A program made the translations under genes and the position numbers. Shown here piece after piece: positions 1 through 5,981 of a stretch of DNA of 16,554 bases. The stretch's first letter is position 1; every line of letters begins with the position of its first letter. Source of the stretch: an uncultured Atopobium sp. (GTDB taxonomy: Bacteria; Actinomycetota; Coriobacteriia; Coriobacteriales; Atopobiaceae); assembly GCA_938045565.1 (NCBI GenBank), contig CALIAZ010000007.1, forward strand, positions 1 through 16,554, read 5' to 3'. Under the pieces are notes generated by a model. The model saw only the letters and a list, made by a program, of their open reading frames with translations. It had not been told where the DNA came from and did not search any database.

Positions 1-209
1 ACACCGCAGTTGTCTCCCACCGTTCCGGTGAGACCGAGGACACCACCATTGCTGACATTGCTGTTGCAACCAACGCTGGTCAGATCAAGACTGGTGCACC
101 TGCTCGTACCGAGCGTGTTGCTAAGTACAATCAGCTTCTCCGCATCGAGGATGACCTCGCTGAGGGTGCTGAGTACCTGGGCATGGACGCTTTCTACAAC
201 CTTCGCTAA
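1..209 (+). CDS. eno: Enolase, C-terminal fragment (5' end outside window)
   Basis: Enolase interconverts 2-phosphoglycerate and phosphoenolpyruvate in cytosolic glycolysis. The window opens inside the gene; codons run from base 3 and end at TAA 207-209, giving about 68 residues. The reading shows the C-terminal enolase signature SHRSGETEDTTIADIAVA, whose Ser-His-Arg-Ser loop contacts substrate phosphate. It continues with TNAGQIKTGAPARTERVAKY, which holds the late active-site lysine region (QIKTGAP), and ends LGMDAFYNLR. The C-terminal length and ending fit ordinary bacterial enolases, so only the 5' part is missing. A strong hairpin terminator follows 28 bp after the stop, so this gene is not co-transcribed by default with the phosphofructokinase gene about 650 bp downstream, although both are glycolytic. 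The identification is secure. Confidence 0.97.
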   Translation, partial: TAVVSHRSGETEDTTIADIAVATNAGQIKTGAPARTERVAKYNQLLRIEDDLAEGAEYLGMDAFYNLR

Positions 210-237
210 ACCCGCAGGTTGTACGCTAGAAGCTACG

Positions 238-269
238 AAGCCGCATCTCATTTGAGATGCGGCTTTTTT
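238..269 (+). terminator. Rho-independent terminator of eno
   Basis: A perfect 13-bp inverted repeat (AAGCCGCATCTCA at 238-250 pairing with TGAGATGCGGCTT at 253-265) is followed by a T run (264-269). It lies 28 bp after the enolase stop codon. Because the two outermost pairs are A-T and the right arm ends in TT, the other strand also starts with A's and the hairpin may partly act in both directions. Confidence 0.93.
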
Positions 270-453
270 GTGCGCGGGTGCAGCGAGCGGCGGAAGGCGG
301 ATGGGCGTCGGGTGCGAGCACGGAGCGGGTTCGAGTGCGGGTGCGAGTGTGGGTCTAGGAGCAGCTGCGGGACCTGCGGGTTTCTCGCCGCACGCAATGT
401 TTTTAGCTGGCGCAAGGCCCGTAGGTGCATCCGCATCGGCTTCAAAACGCTCG

Positions 454-584
454 AACACACCTATGTCGGATAATCTGCTGAAAATGCCTATACATTCTGC
501 CTAAAATGCTCATCTCATGCAGAATATCGTCATTAGATGTGTTTTTCACCTTCGATTTTGCAGATTATCCGACATAGGTGTGTT
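454..584. repeat. Element bounded by 25-bp perfect inverted repeats
   Basis: The left arm 454-478 starts AACACACCTATGTCGG and ends ATAATCTGC. The right arm 560-584 is its exact reverse complement, starting GCAGATTAT and ending AGGTGTGTT. The 81-bp interior contains two units spaced 22 bp apart that begin TCTGCTGAAAATGCC (474) and TCTGCCTAAAATGCT (496). There is no internal ORF of note and no obvious target-site duplication beside the arms. It could be a small MITE-like element, a large RNA or DNA hairpin, or a pair of protein sites. The match is certain; the function is unknown. Confidence 0.85.
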
Positions 585-618
585 TGCCTAACCCTGAAAT
601 TTAGGGTAATTAAATCTT

Positions 619-669
619 TGATATATCTTCATTCATAATTATGTATATCAGATAGAAATTATGCATAAT
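619..669. promoter_or_regulatory. Cluster of AT-rich palindromes, possible operator
   Basis: CATAATTATG (634-643) and ATTATGCATAAT (658-669) are perfect palindromes of 10 and 12 bp with centres 25 bp apart. TGATATA (619-625) and TATATCA (644-650) form a further inverted pair around the first. The cluster lies about 190-240 bp upstream of the first phosphofructokinase start codon. AT-rich DNA produces palindromes easily, so a regulatory role is an inference. Confidence 0.3.
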
Positions 670-816
670 AGTGAATTGAGCGTATGTGATTAAATTCAAA
701 TCTTATAACCAAAGCTGCTCCACAATATATTTGGGCTATTGAGTCTGGTTTTATCTGCAGTTTTTTGAGGATTTTCCGTCAGTCGATATAACAGCACCGC
801 AGCTGCCTGCCGCGGG

Positions 817-822
817 TATACT
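817..822 (+). promoter_or_regulatory. Candidate -10 hexamer for first phosphofructokinase
   Basis: TATACT lies 33 bp upstream of the ATG at 856, which would give a leader of roughly 25-30 nt. No good -35 hexamer is visible at the usual spacing, so the call is weak. The same hexamer stands before galE (13188-13193) at a similar distance. Confidence 0.35.
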
Positions 823-855
823 TGATACGTCAACTCTCGAGAATCCGAGGCGCCC

Positions 856-2181
856 ATGAACACCACATCAGAGCACGTAATTCGCACAATCCTGGTTGGA
901 CAGTCGGGCGGACCGACTGCGGCCATTAATGCATCGCTTGCGGGTGTTGTTCGCGCAGCTCACGCCCAGGGCCTCCGAGTGCTCGGAATGCACAACGGAA
1001 TCCAGGGGTTTCTTGAGGGCAACGTCGTTGACCTAGTTGAAGCACTTGAACTTACAGCATCTGAATCCGCATCGTCCAACCGAGCTGACACAAATCCTGG
1101 CGAGAAGAACCTCCAACTCCTAAGAAAAACACCATCGAGCTGGTTGGGCAGCTGCCGCTTTAAGCTGCCGGAACTTGCTGCTAATTCTGCCGCTTGCCCT
1201 AACTCCGAATCCGCTCCTACCTCCCCTATCTACCAGCAGATTGATGCGCAGCTCAAGAAATACCAGGTAGACGCCGTACTATACATCGGCGGCAACGATT
1301 CCATGGACACCACAGACAAGTTGTCTCGCTACTTTGCTCAGGTAGAGAGTCCCGTTCGTGTTGTTGGCGTGCCAAAAACCATCGACAACGACCTCGAAGG
1401 CACCGATCACACCCCCGGTTTTGGTAGCGCGGCGCGATTCGTCGCATCCGTAACCGCCGAGCTTACCCGCGACGGCGGCGTCTACAACACCAAAAACGTC
1501 ACGTTTATCGAGGCAATGGGTCGCGACGCCGGCTGGCTCACAGCTGCTGGTGCGCTCGCGCAAGATATTTGTGGAACTGTCCCGGATTTTGTGCTCCTGC
1601 CAGAGATTCCTCTTGATGAGCATGCTCTACTTTCCGCCATTGAACAGCGATTTCGCAAGAAGAACAACGTGATTGTAGTCGTCAGCGAAGGTGTCCACCA
1701 TGCAGATGGTAGTTTCCTTTTTGATGCAAAATCTGTTGCAATTGACACGTTTGGTCACCTTGCGGCACAGTCTGGAACAGCAGCATACTTGTCGCAACTG
1801 ACCAAAGATCAGCTGGGCGTAAAGTCCCGCGGCATTGAGCTCAATACGCTGCAGCGCTGTGCTTCGCACGCTGCTAGTAAGGTTGACTTGGACGAGGCAG
1901 AGGCACTCGGTGCCGCAGGAGTTGAAGCAGCGTTCCAAAGTAAAACGGGCGTTATGGTTGGCGTTCACCGAACTTCTGATGCCCCATATACCACGGAGAT
2001 CCGTACCACCCCTGTCGCTGACGTTGCTAACAAAGTAAAGCTTGTACCTCGAGAAATGATCTCCGAGGACGGCTTCAACGTTACTAACGCTGCTCTGACC
2101 TACCTACGTCCTCTTGTTGCGGGCATGGAGGAGCCAATTTTCGCCGACGGACTCCCTCGTTTTCTTGCGGAGTTGTCATAG
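856..2181 (+). CDS. pfp: Phosphofructokinase, PPi-dependent type, paralogue 1
   Basis: A 441-residue cytosolic phosphofructokinase, phosphorylating fructose 6-phosphate to fructose 1,6-bisphosphate. The phosphoryl-donor loop GQSGGPTAAIN starts at residue 15. The donor-selectivity motif is GGNDSMDT (145-152), with Asp148 where ATP enzymes have Gly. PKTIDND (173-179) has Lys174 where E. coli PfkA has Gly. In this family the Asp plus Lys pair is the hallmark of pyrophosphate donors, so PPi dependence is inferred from established knowledge. MGRDAGWL (from 221) is the substrate-binding motif typical of PPi-type enzymes. GAGG stands 5 nt before the ATG (847-850). Relative to its downstream paralogue it has Ser/Asn/Ala-rich surface inserts near residues 68-80 and 107-121. 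Asn147, at the position of the Mg-binding Asp of E. coli PfkA, is something I recall from clostridial PPi enzymes. Donor use is not proven by sequence alone. Confidence 0.9.
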   Translation: MNTTSEHVIRTILVGQSGGPTAAINASLAGVVRAAHAQGLRVLGMHNGIQGFLEGNVVDLVEALELTASESASSNRADTNPGEKNLQLLRKTPSSWLGSCRFKLPELAANSAACPNSESAPTSPIYQQIDAQLKKYQVDAVLYIGGNDSMDTTDKLSRYFAQVESPVRVVGVPKTIDNDLEGTDHTPGFGSAARFVASVTAELTRDGGVYNTKNVTFIEAMGRDAGWLTAAGALAQDICGTVPDFVLLPEIPLDEHALLSAIEQRFRKKNNVIVVVSEGVHHADGSFLFDAKSVAIDTFGHLAAQSGTAAYLSQLTKDQLGVKSRGIELNTLQRCASHAASKVDLDEAEALGAAGVEAAFQSKTGVMVGVHRTSDAPYTTEIRTTPVADVANKVKLVPREMISEDGFNVTNAALTYLRPLVAGMEEPIFADGLPRFLAELS

Positions 2182-2301
2182 CACTGCTGTAGTGCAGATA
2201 TAGCGCCGCAGTTGAGCCACGGTGACAATCGCGAGAAACCCATCTAGTTGCATTTAAATCGCATTTTGCACATGTCGTACGCCACGTAAATACCGCGTGT
2301 A

Positions 2302-2335
2302 CCACGACGTGGCTACAACCAGTACCACGACGTGT
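2302..2335. promoter_or_regulatory. Two CCACGACGTG dyads 23 bp apart, possible operator
   Basis: CCACGACGTGG (2302-2312) is a perfect dyad around a central base, and CCACGACGTGT (2325-2335) repeats it with one change. Both are preceded by GTA, and related GCCACG words flank them (2281 and 2336). The spacing is close to two helical turns. They lie about 275-305 bp upstream of the second phosphofructokinase. A regulator binding site is plausible but inferred. Confidence 0.4.
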
Positions 2336-2498
2336 GCCACGAGCACCGCATGCGAGTCATGCGTACTACGCATCAAAAATGTAATAACTTACTACTTTAA
2401 ATAGCAATTTTCTACCGCTCGCCCGCCTAAATTTTTTGTGAGCGGTATGGCTACGTACTCATAAAAGTCCAGTTAAAACGCGTGTAATTCCTTCTTTG

Positions 2499-2558
2499 TA
2501 TAGTTTTAACGTATGTCTTTTTGCGCAACTTGCAATCTTGGAGACGATTGCGACATAC
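2499..2558 (+). promoter_or_regulatory. Candidate -10 and structured 5' leader of second phosphofructokinase
   Basis: TATAGT (2499-2504) would place transcription start near 2511. From exactly there the RNA can fold: GTATGTC (2511-2517) pairs with GACATAC (2552-2558), enclosing a hairpin GCAATC (2532-2537) / GATTGC (2546-2551). About 50 nt then remain to the start codon. No -35 hexamer is convincing and the structure matches no riboswitch class I know. Confidence 0.35.
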
Positions 2559-2609
2559 AAACGCACCAACGTCCTCTGTCTTATCCATCAATGAATCACA
2601 GGGAGTTAC

Positions 2610-3914
2610 ATGCGTAAGATTAGGAAAATACTTATCGGTCAATCGGGCGGTCCAACAGTAGCAATCAATTCTTCCCTTGCAGGAATTATCACGCGTGCAC
2701 ACGAAGAAGGCGTCGAAATTTACGGCATGCAAAATGGAATTGAAGGCTTTCTTAATGGTCGCTATACCAACCTGACCAACTTGTTCTATCCGCAGGAAAT
2801 CCAGCAGCAGCACGACGCAAGCCAGCAAAAACACACCGTGGAACTTCTCGCCAAAACGCCTTCGAGCTTTCTGGGAAGCTGTCGCTATAAACTCCCCGAA
2901 GTCACCGAAGAAACGCCCATCTACCAGGAGATTGAATGCCGCCTGACTTCCCTTGGAATCGACGGCGTTCTCTACATTGGCGGCAACGATTCCATGGACA
3001 CCGTCAACAAGCTCGCGGCGTACTTTGCCCAGCACAACAACGACGTTTCCGTCATCGGCATCCCCAAAACCATCGACAACGACCTCGAGGGCACCGACCA
3101 TGCCCCGGGTTTTGGTAGCGCAGCACGGTACATCGCCACCATCGTCCGCGAGTTGGCGCGCGACTCCGAGGTGTACGGCAAGCCAAACATCACTATCGTC
3201 GAAACTATGGGTCGCGACGCGGGCTGGCTGGGTGCGGCTTCAGCCCTTGCTCGCGAGAAGAACGAAGAAGCCCCGGACTTTATCCTGCTTCCCGAGGTCG
3301 CGTACGACGAAGAGCGGCTCCTGCGCAAAACGGCAGAGTTGTTTGAGCACAAGAATAGCGTGGTGATTGTTATCAGCGAGGGCGTGAGAAGGCCTGATGG
3401 ATCGACGCTTCTTGACAAAAGTCATATGAAGATAGACGCCTTCGGCCACTTGGCGGATCAGTCCGGCAATGCCCTCTATTTGGCGGAACTTTTCCAAAAG
3501 CACTTTGATGCCAAGATCAGAGGCATCAACCTCAACTCACTGCAGCGCTGCGCCATGCATTCGTCCAGCAAAACTGACCTATCCGAAGCATTTGAGCTGG
3601 GTAGAGCCGGAGTAGATGCGCTCCTTGCCCACAAAACAAGCTGTATGATTGGCTTGCAGAGACTCAGCGACGTGCCATATCAAGCGGAAATCCGCTGCAT
3701 TCCTATCTCGGAAATCGCCAATCGCGTGAAGTCTGTACCTGCGGATATGATCTCTGAAGACGGTCTTTGGGTTACCGAGAAGGCCCTTGCATATTTGCGC
3801 CCTCTTGTTTCAAACGAGGAGCTGGCTTTTGATACAGATACCAGGAGGTTTGTCAGCAGCAACATCTCGGCCGACAACAACGGACTGCCACCATTCATTC
3901 CAAAGTTGGGATAA
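2610..3914 (+). CDS. pfp: Phosphofructokinase, PPi-dependent type, paralogue 2
   Basis: A 434-residue paralogue of the gene just upstream, colinear along its whole length. Residue 10 begins GQSGGPTVAIN. GGNDSMDT (124-131) and PKTIDND (152-158) again carry the Asp and Lys residues expected of a pyrophosphate donor, and MGRDAGWL starts at 200. LNSLQRC and the C-terminal ISEDGLWVT segment match the first copy. Both copies keep all the motifs, so neither looks like a decaying pseudogene. The copies differ in the variable insert after residue 55 (Gln/His-rich here) and in a longer C-terminal tail. GGAG at 2602-2605 lies 4 nt before the ATG. The two enzymes may differ in substrate, for example sedoheptulose 7-phosphate, which some PPi-PFKs accept, or in donor or expression. 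The sequence cannot decide which. Confidence 0.9.
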   Translation: MRKIRKILIGQSGGPTVAINSSLAGIITRAHEEGVEIYGMQNGIEGFLNGRYTNLTNLFYPQEIQQQHDASQQKHTVELLAKTPSSFLGSCRYKLPEVTEETPIYQEIECRLTSLGIDGVLYIGGNDSMDTVNKLAAYFAQHNNDVSVIGIPKTIDNDLEGTDHAPGFGSAARYIATIVRELARDSEVYGKPNITIVETMGRDAGWLGAASALAREKNEEAPDFILLPEVAYDEERLLRKTAELFEHKNSVVIVISEGVRRPDGSTLLDKSHMKIDAFGHLADQSGNALYLAELFQKHFDAKIRGINLNSLQRCAMHSSSKTDLSEAFELGRAGVDALLAHKTSCMIGLQRLSDVPYQAEIRCIPISEIANRVKSVPADMISEDGLWVTEKALAYLRPLVSNEELAFDTDTRRFVSSNISADNNGLPPFIPKLG

Positions 3915-3950
3915 TAGAACTTGTACGGCGTGTCTCAAAGTAGCATATTA

Positions 3951-3990
3951 AAACCGCCTGCCTCGAACTGTGAGACAGGCGGTTTCCGTT
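3951..3990. terminator. Terminator between convergent pfp paralogue 2 and murB
   Basis: AAACCGCCTG (3951-3960) pairs with CAGGCGGTTT (3976-3985), with a further CTC/GAG pairing inside after one mismatch. It sits between genes that converge. Read on the minus strand the hairpin is followed by TTTTAATA, so it serves murB well; the plus-strand U tract is short. Confidence 0.75.
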
Positions 3991-4062
3991 GTGATTTGCG
4001 TGTGAACGCGACAGTGCCATGCGGACGCGACGCTTCGTCGGACGCGCGTGACGCGCAGCTCG

Positions 4063-4989
4063 CTACTCTCCGAGGAACCTTACCTCGGGGTGGAGCTCGA
4101 CATCAAACTGGCGTTTGACCTCTGCCTGAACATGCTCAATAACTGCATGTACCTCGGCAGCGGTAGCGTTGTCGTAGTTGACCACAAAGCCAGCATGCTT
4201 ATCGGAAACACCAGCGCCGCCAAAGCGATAGCCCTTAAGACCAGCGTCGGTGACAAGCTTGCCTACAAAGTGACCCTCGGGACGTTTAAAAGTTGAACCG
4301 GCGGAAGGCAGCTCAAGAGGCTGCTTTTCCTCGCGAGCGCGCGTAAACTCTTCCATCTTTTCGCGGATCTTCTCGCCATCCGCGCGGTGAAGATTGAACG
4401 TGGCAGAAAGCACAATCATGCCCTCATCGGCGATTCTGCTGTGACGATAGCCCAGGTCAAGCTCGGAAGCGTCCAGCGTAGCAAAGGTGCCATCGGCGAG
4501 AAGGACGCGGACGGATTTGAGCACGTCAGCGATGCAGCCGTCGTAAGCGCCTGCGTTCATGAAGCATGCGCCGCCCACAGAACCTGGGATGCCGCAGGCA
4601 AACTCGAGTCCAGAAAGGTCCAGTTCACAGGCCATTTCGGAAGCTTCTTTAAGGCCAACACCGGCCTGGCAGGTCATCTCGGTATCGTCGATGCTTACGC
4701 CGGTCAGTCCGTCAGCGACGGCAATGATGACGCCGCGATATCCTGCATCGGAAACGAGCAGGTCAGAGCCGTAGCCAAGAATAAAATAAGGAGCTTCTGC
4801 GTCTTTAACCGCAAGGAGAATCTCTTTGACCTCATCGGGATCATCAGGGATGACATAGAGATCCGCAGGTCCACCCACTTTAAAGGTGGTGTGCTCGCTC
4901 ATTGGCTCGTCTACCAGGACGTTCTCTTCTCCAACAATCGAGCAAAGCTTTCCGGCCAGGCTTTGTAAGTCATAGCCACTTTCAGACAT
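4063..4989 (-). CDS. murB: UDP-N-acetylenolpyruvoylglucosamine reductase (MurB)
   Basis: The FAD enzyme that reduces UDP-GlcNAc-enolpyruvate to UDP-MurNAc with NADPH, the second committed cytosolic step of peptidoglycan synthesis. It has 308 residues, a normal length for the shorter type II MurB. The FAD-binding PCMH domain is seen in FKVGGPADL (36-44), LGYGSDLLVS (71-80, where Asn is more usual than Asp76) and GIPGSVGGACFMNAGAYD (133-150). Likely catalytic residues are Arg182 in GYRHS, Ser232 in SAGSTFKRP (the proton donor) and Glu302 in HPEVRFLG near the C-terminus. AAGGAG (complement of 4998-5003) lies 8 nt before the ATG. It is the only minus-strand gene here and is probably monocistronic, facing the phosphofructokinase gene across a shared terminator. 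Confidence 0.96.
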   Translation of the reverse strand: MSESGYDLQSLAGKLCSIVGEENVLVDEPMSEHTTFKVGGPADLYVIPDDPDEVKEILLAVKDAEAPYFILGYGSDLLVSDAGYRGVIIAVADGLTGVSIDDTEMTCQAGVGLKEASEMACELDLSGLEFACGIPGSVGGACFMNAGAYDGCIADVLKSVRVLLADGTFATLDASELDLGYRHSRIADEGMIVLSATFNLHRADGEKIREKMEEFTRAREEKQPLELPSAGSTFKRPEGHFVGKLVTDAGLKGYRFGGAGVSDKHAGFVVNYDNATAAEVHAVIEHVQAEVKRQFDVELHPEVRFLGE

Positions 4990-5033
4990 GTAACACGCTC
5001 CTTAGTAAGTTACTTTTTATAGTTTATCGCAAG

Positions 5034-5157
5034 CGAGAAAAACGTGGCGTTGAGGCGAGAAAATCACAGCGTTGGGCCGAGAAAATCATGATTCTGGAAC
5101 GATAAAACGGTTTCTTTCGCATGTCTTTTACACTTCTTTCGCACGCCTTTTGCAATT
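5034..5157. repeat. 22-bp periodic repeats between murB and ribU
   Basis: Four units start at 5034, 5056, 5078 and 5100, each beginning CGAGAAAA (the last CGATAAAA); the first two also share GCGTTGRG. Directly after, two further units spaced 22 bp start at 5114 and 5136 with CTTTCGCAYGYCTTTT. Read on the minus strand the first block is GATTTTCTCGCC-like, the same core that recurs at 376-389 and 12721-13160. The exact 22-bp spacing, about two helical turns, argues for an array bound by protein or made by tandem duplication. No ORF or known repeat class explains it. Confidence 0.75.
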
Positions 5158-5206
5158 CTGTCAAAGAAATGTCCATCCCGTTTTACGTGTTATCAGCTGT
5201 TAACTC

Positions 5207-5215
5207 TGCTATAGT
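5207..5215 (+). promoter_or_regulatory. Extended -10 promoter of the ribU operon
   Basis: TGCTATAGT (5207-5215) fits an extended -10 element (TGnTATAAT). It would start transcription at about 5222, just before the FMN riboswitch. No strong -35 is visible, which extended -10 promoters tolerate. Confidence 0.6.
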
Positions 5216-5225
5216 ACTTAACGAA

Positions 5226-5385
5226 ATGTTTCAGAAATGGTTGCAATTACCTACTGGTGGTAAGGTGGCCGAACGTAAGGGTTTGTAACAACCTGGTTCA
5301 AAGAGCCATCAAGTCCGCGACCCGCAAAAGCGGTTAACCTGGTTAAAGTCCAGGACCAACGGTACAGTCCGGATGTCAGAAACGG
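5226..5385 (+). promoter_or_regulatory. FMN riboswitch (RFN element)
   Basis: The conserved RFN core words are present: ACTGGTGGT (5253-5261), AGTCCGCGACCC (5312-5323) and ACGGTACAGTCCGGATG (5359-5375). P1 can form between GTTTC (5228-5232) and GAAAC (5379-5383), P2 between GGT and ACC around TGCAATT (5239-5251), P4 between CCGC and GCGG (5322-5333), and P5 between CCTGG and CCAGG (5338-5354). P3 carries an extra arm of about 50 nt, closed by GGTGGC (5264-5269) and GCCATC (5305-5310). The ribU Shine-Dalgarno GGAG (5384-5387) abuts P1, so FMN binding probably blocks translation start; no separate terminator is seen. Riboflavin import is the expected target. Confidence 0.93.
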
Positions 5386-5393
5386 AGACTTTT

Positions 5394-5981
5394 ATGGCTT
5401 CATCCCACTCAACCCACGCAACAACCGCATCTTCTAACGGCTGGTCTACCAAGAGAATCGCTATTCTCGCCATGCTTTGTGCAGCTGCTGCAATCAGCAC
5501 CATGGTGCTTCAGTTCCCGCTCATCCCAGGCGTGACGTTTTTGAAGTACGATCCATCGGGCGTCTTTGCCCTGCTCGCAGGCGTAGCTTTTGGCCCTGCC
5601 GCAGGCGCGATTGTCTCGGTGCTTCCCTACCTTCTGCACCTCACCACGGAGTCCGGAATTTACGGCACTATCATGGCAATTCTGGCAACGCTTACCTACG
5701 TTTTGCCTGTTTCGCTGATTGTGTATAACCGTTCCGAGAAGATCAAACAGCTGGTACTCGCCCTGATTGTGGGCAGTATTGTCAGTGTTGTTGCATGCAT
5801 TCTGGGCAACCTCGTAGTTACCCCAATTTACACCGGTATGAGCGTAGAAGCAGTTAGCGGACTGATTGTCCCTGCTCTTCTCCCCTTCAACGTGGTAAAG
5901 GTTGCTATCAACAGCATCATCTTTGTTGTGATTATACACTCAGCTACCTCACTCTTTGAGAGCATCAAAGACGGTGAGTAG
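5394..5981 (+). CDS. ribU: Riboflavin ECF transporter S component RibU
   Basis: The membrane substrate-binding subunit that captures riboflavin and works with the EcfA ATPases and EcfT. It has 195 residues and about six hydrophobic segments. The RibU-type stretch FPLIPGVTFLKYDPSGV is followed by ALLAGVAFGPAAGAIV. An upstream in-frame ATG at 5373 lies inside the conserved riboswitch word TCCGGATG and has no ribosome site. The ATG at 5394 has GGAG 6 nt upstream (5384-5387) and is chosen. FMN-riboswitch control and the sequence agree on riboflavin as substrate. Its stop codon overlaps the start of the ATPase gene, which implies coupled translation. The Ser/Thr-rich N-terminal tail of about 20 residues is probably cytosolic. 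Identity as RibU is confident; transport of other flavins such as FMN or roseoflavin is possible. Confidence 0.93.
   Translation: MASSHSTHATTASSNGWSTKRIAILAMLCAAAAISTMVLQFPLIPGVTFLKYDPSGVFALLAGVAFGPAAGAIVSVLPYLLHLTTESGIYGTIMAILATLTYVLPVSLIVYNRSEKIKQLVLALIVGSIVSVVACILGNLVVTPIYTGMSVEAVSGLIVPALLPFNVVKVAINSIIFVVIIHSATSLFESIKDGE

Larger units (their letters stand above)
270..855. other. 586-bp non-coding gap with repeats and AT-rich palindromes
   Basis: No open frame here has a convincing ribosome binding site or recognisable protein. The gap has two halves of different composition. Bases 270-450 are GC-rich and full of short GGTGCGAG/GAGTGCGGG words, and include the recurring GCGGGTTTCTCGCC word at 376-389. 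Bases 590-790 are strongly AT-rich with palindromes. Between them sits a 131-bp inverted-repeat element (454-584). The promoter for the first phosphofructokinase gene must lie near the right end. Confidence 0.8.
2182..2609. other. 428-bp gap between the two phosphofructokinase genes
   Basis: No gene is supported here. From left to right the gap holds a weak GCACT/AGTGC hairpin (2181-2195) right at the upstream stop codon, the CCACGACGTGG dyads (2302-2335), and an 8-bp inverted repeat TACCGCTC/GAGCGGTA (2413-2447, 19-nt loop) without a clear T tract after it. It then holds a candidate promoter and a structured leader (2499-2558). Its length and content suggest the two paralogues are transcribed separately. 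Confidence 0.7.

Noticed and set aside
219..504. Open frames on both strands in the eno-pfp gap
   Set aside because: They begin in or just after the eno terminator, lack ribosome sites, have low-complexity translations from GC-rich repeats, and overlap one another.
2413..2447. Terminator for the first phosphofructokinase
   Set aside because: The 8-bp stem has a 19-nt loop, its T run is inside the loop and none follows it, and it lies over 230 bp from the stop codon.
5226..5385. TPP or cobalamin riboswitch before the ECF operon
   Set aside because: The conserved words AGTCCGCGACCC and AGTCCGGATG are those of the FMN class, and the S component is RibU-like.
5373..5393. ATG at 5373 as the ribU start
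   Set aside because: It lies within the conserved FMN riboswitch word TCCGGATG and has no ribosome site; ATG 5394 has GGAG at good distance.
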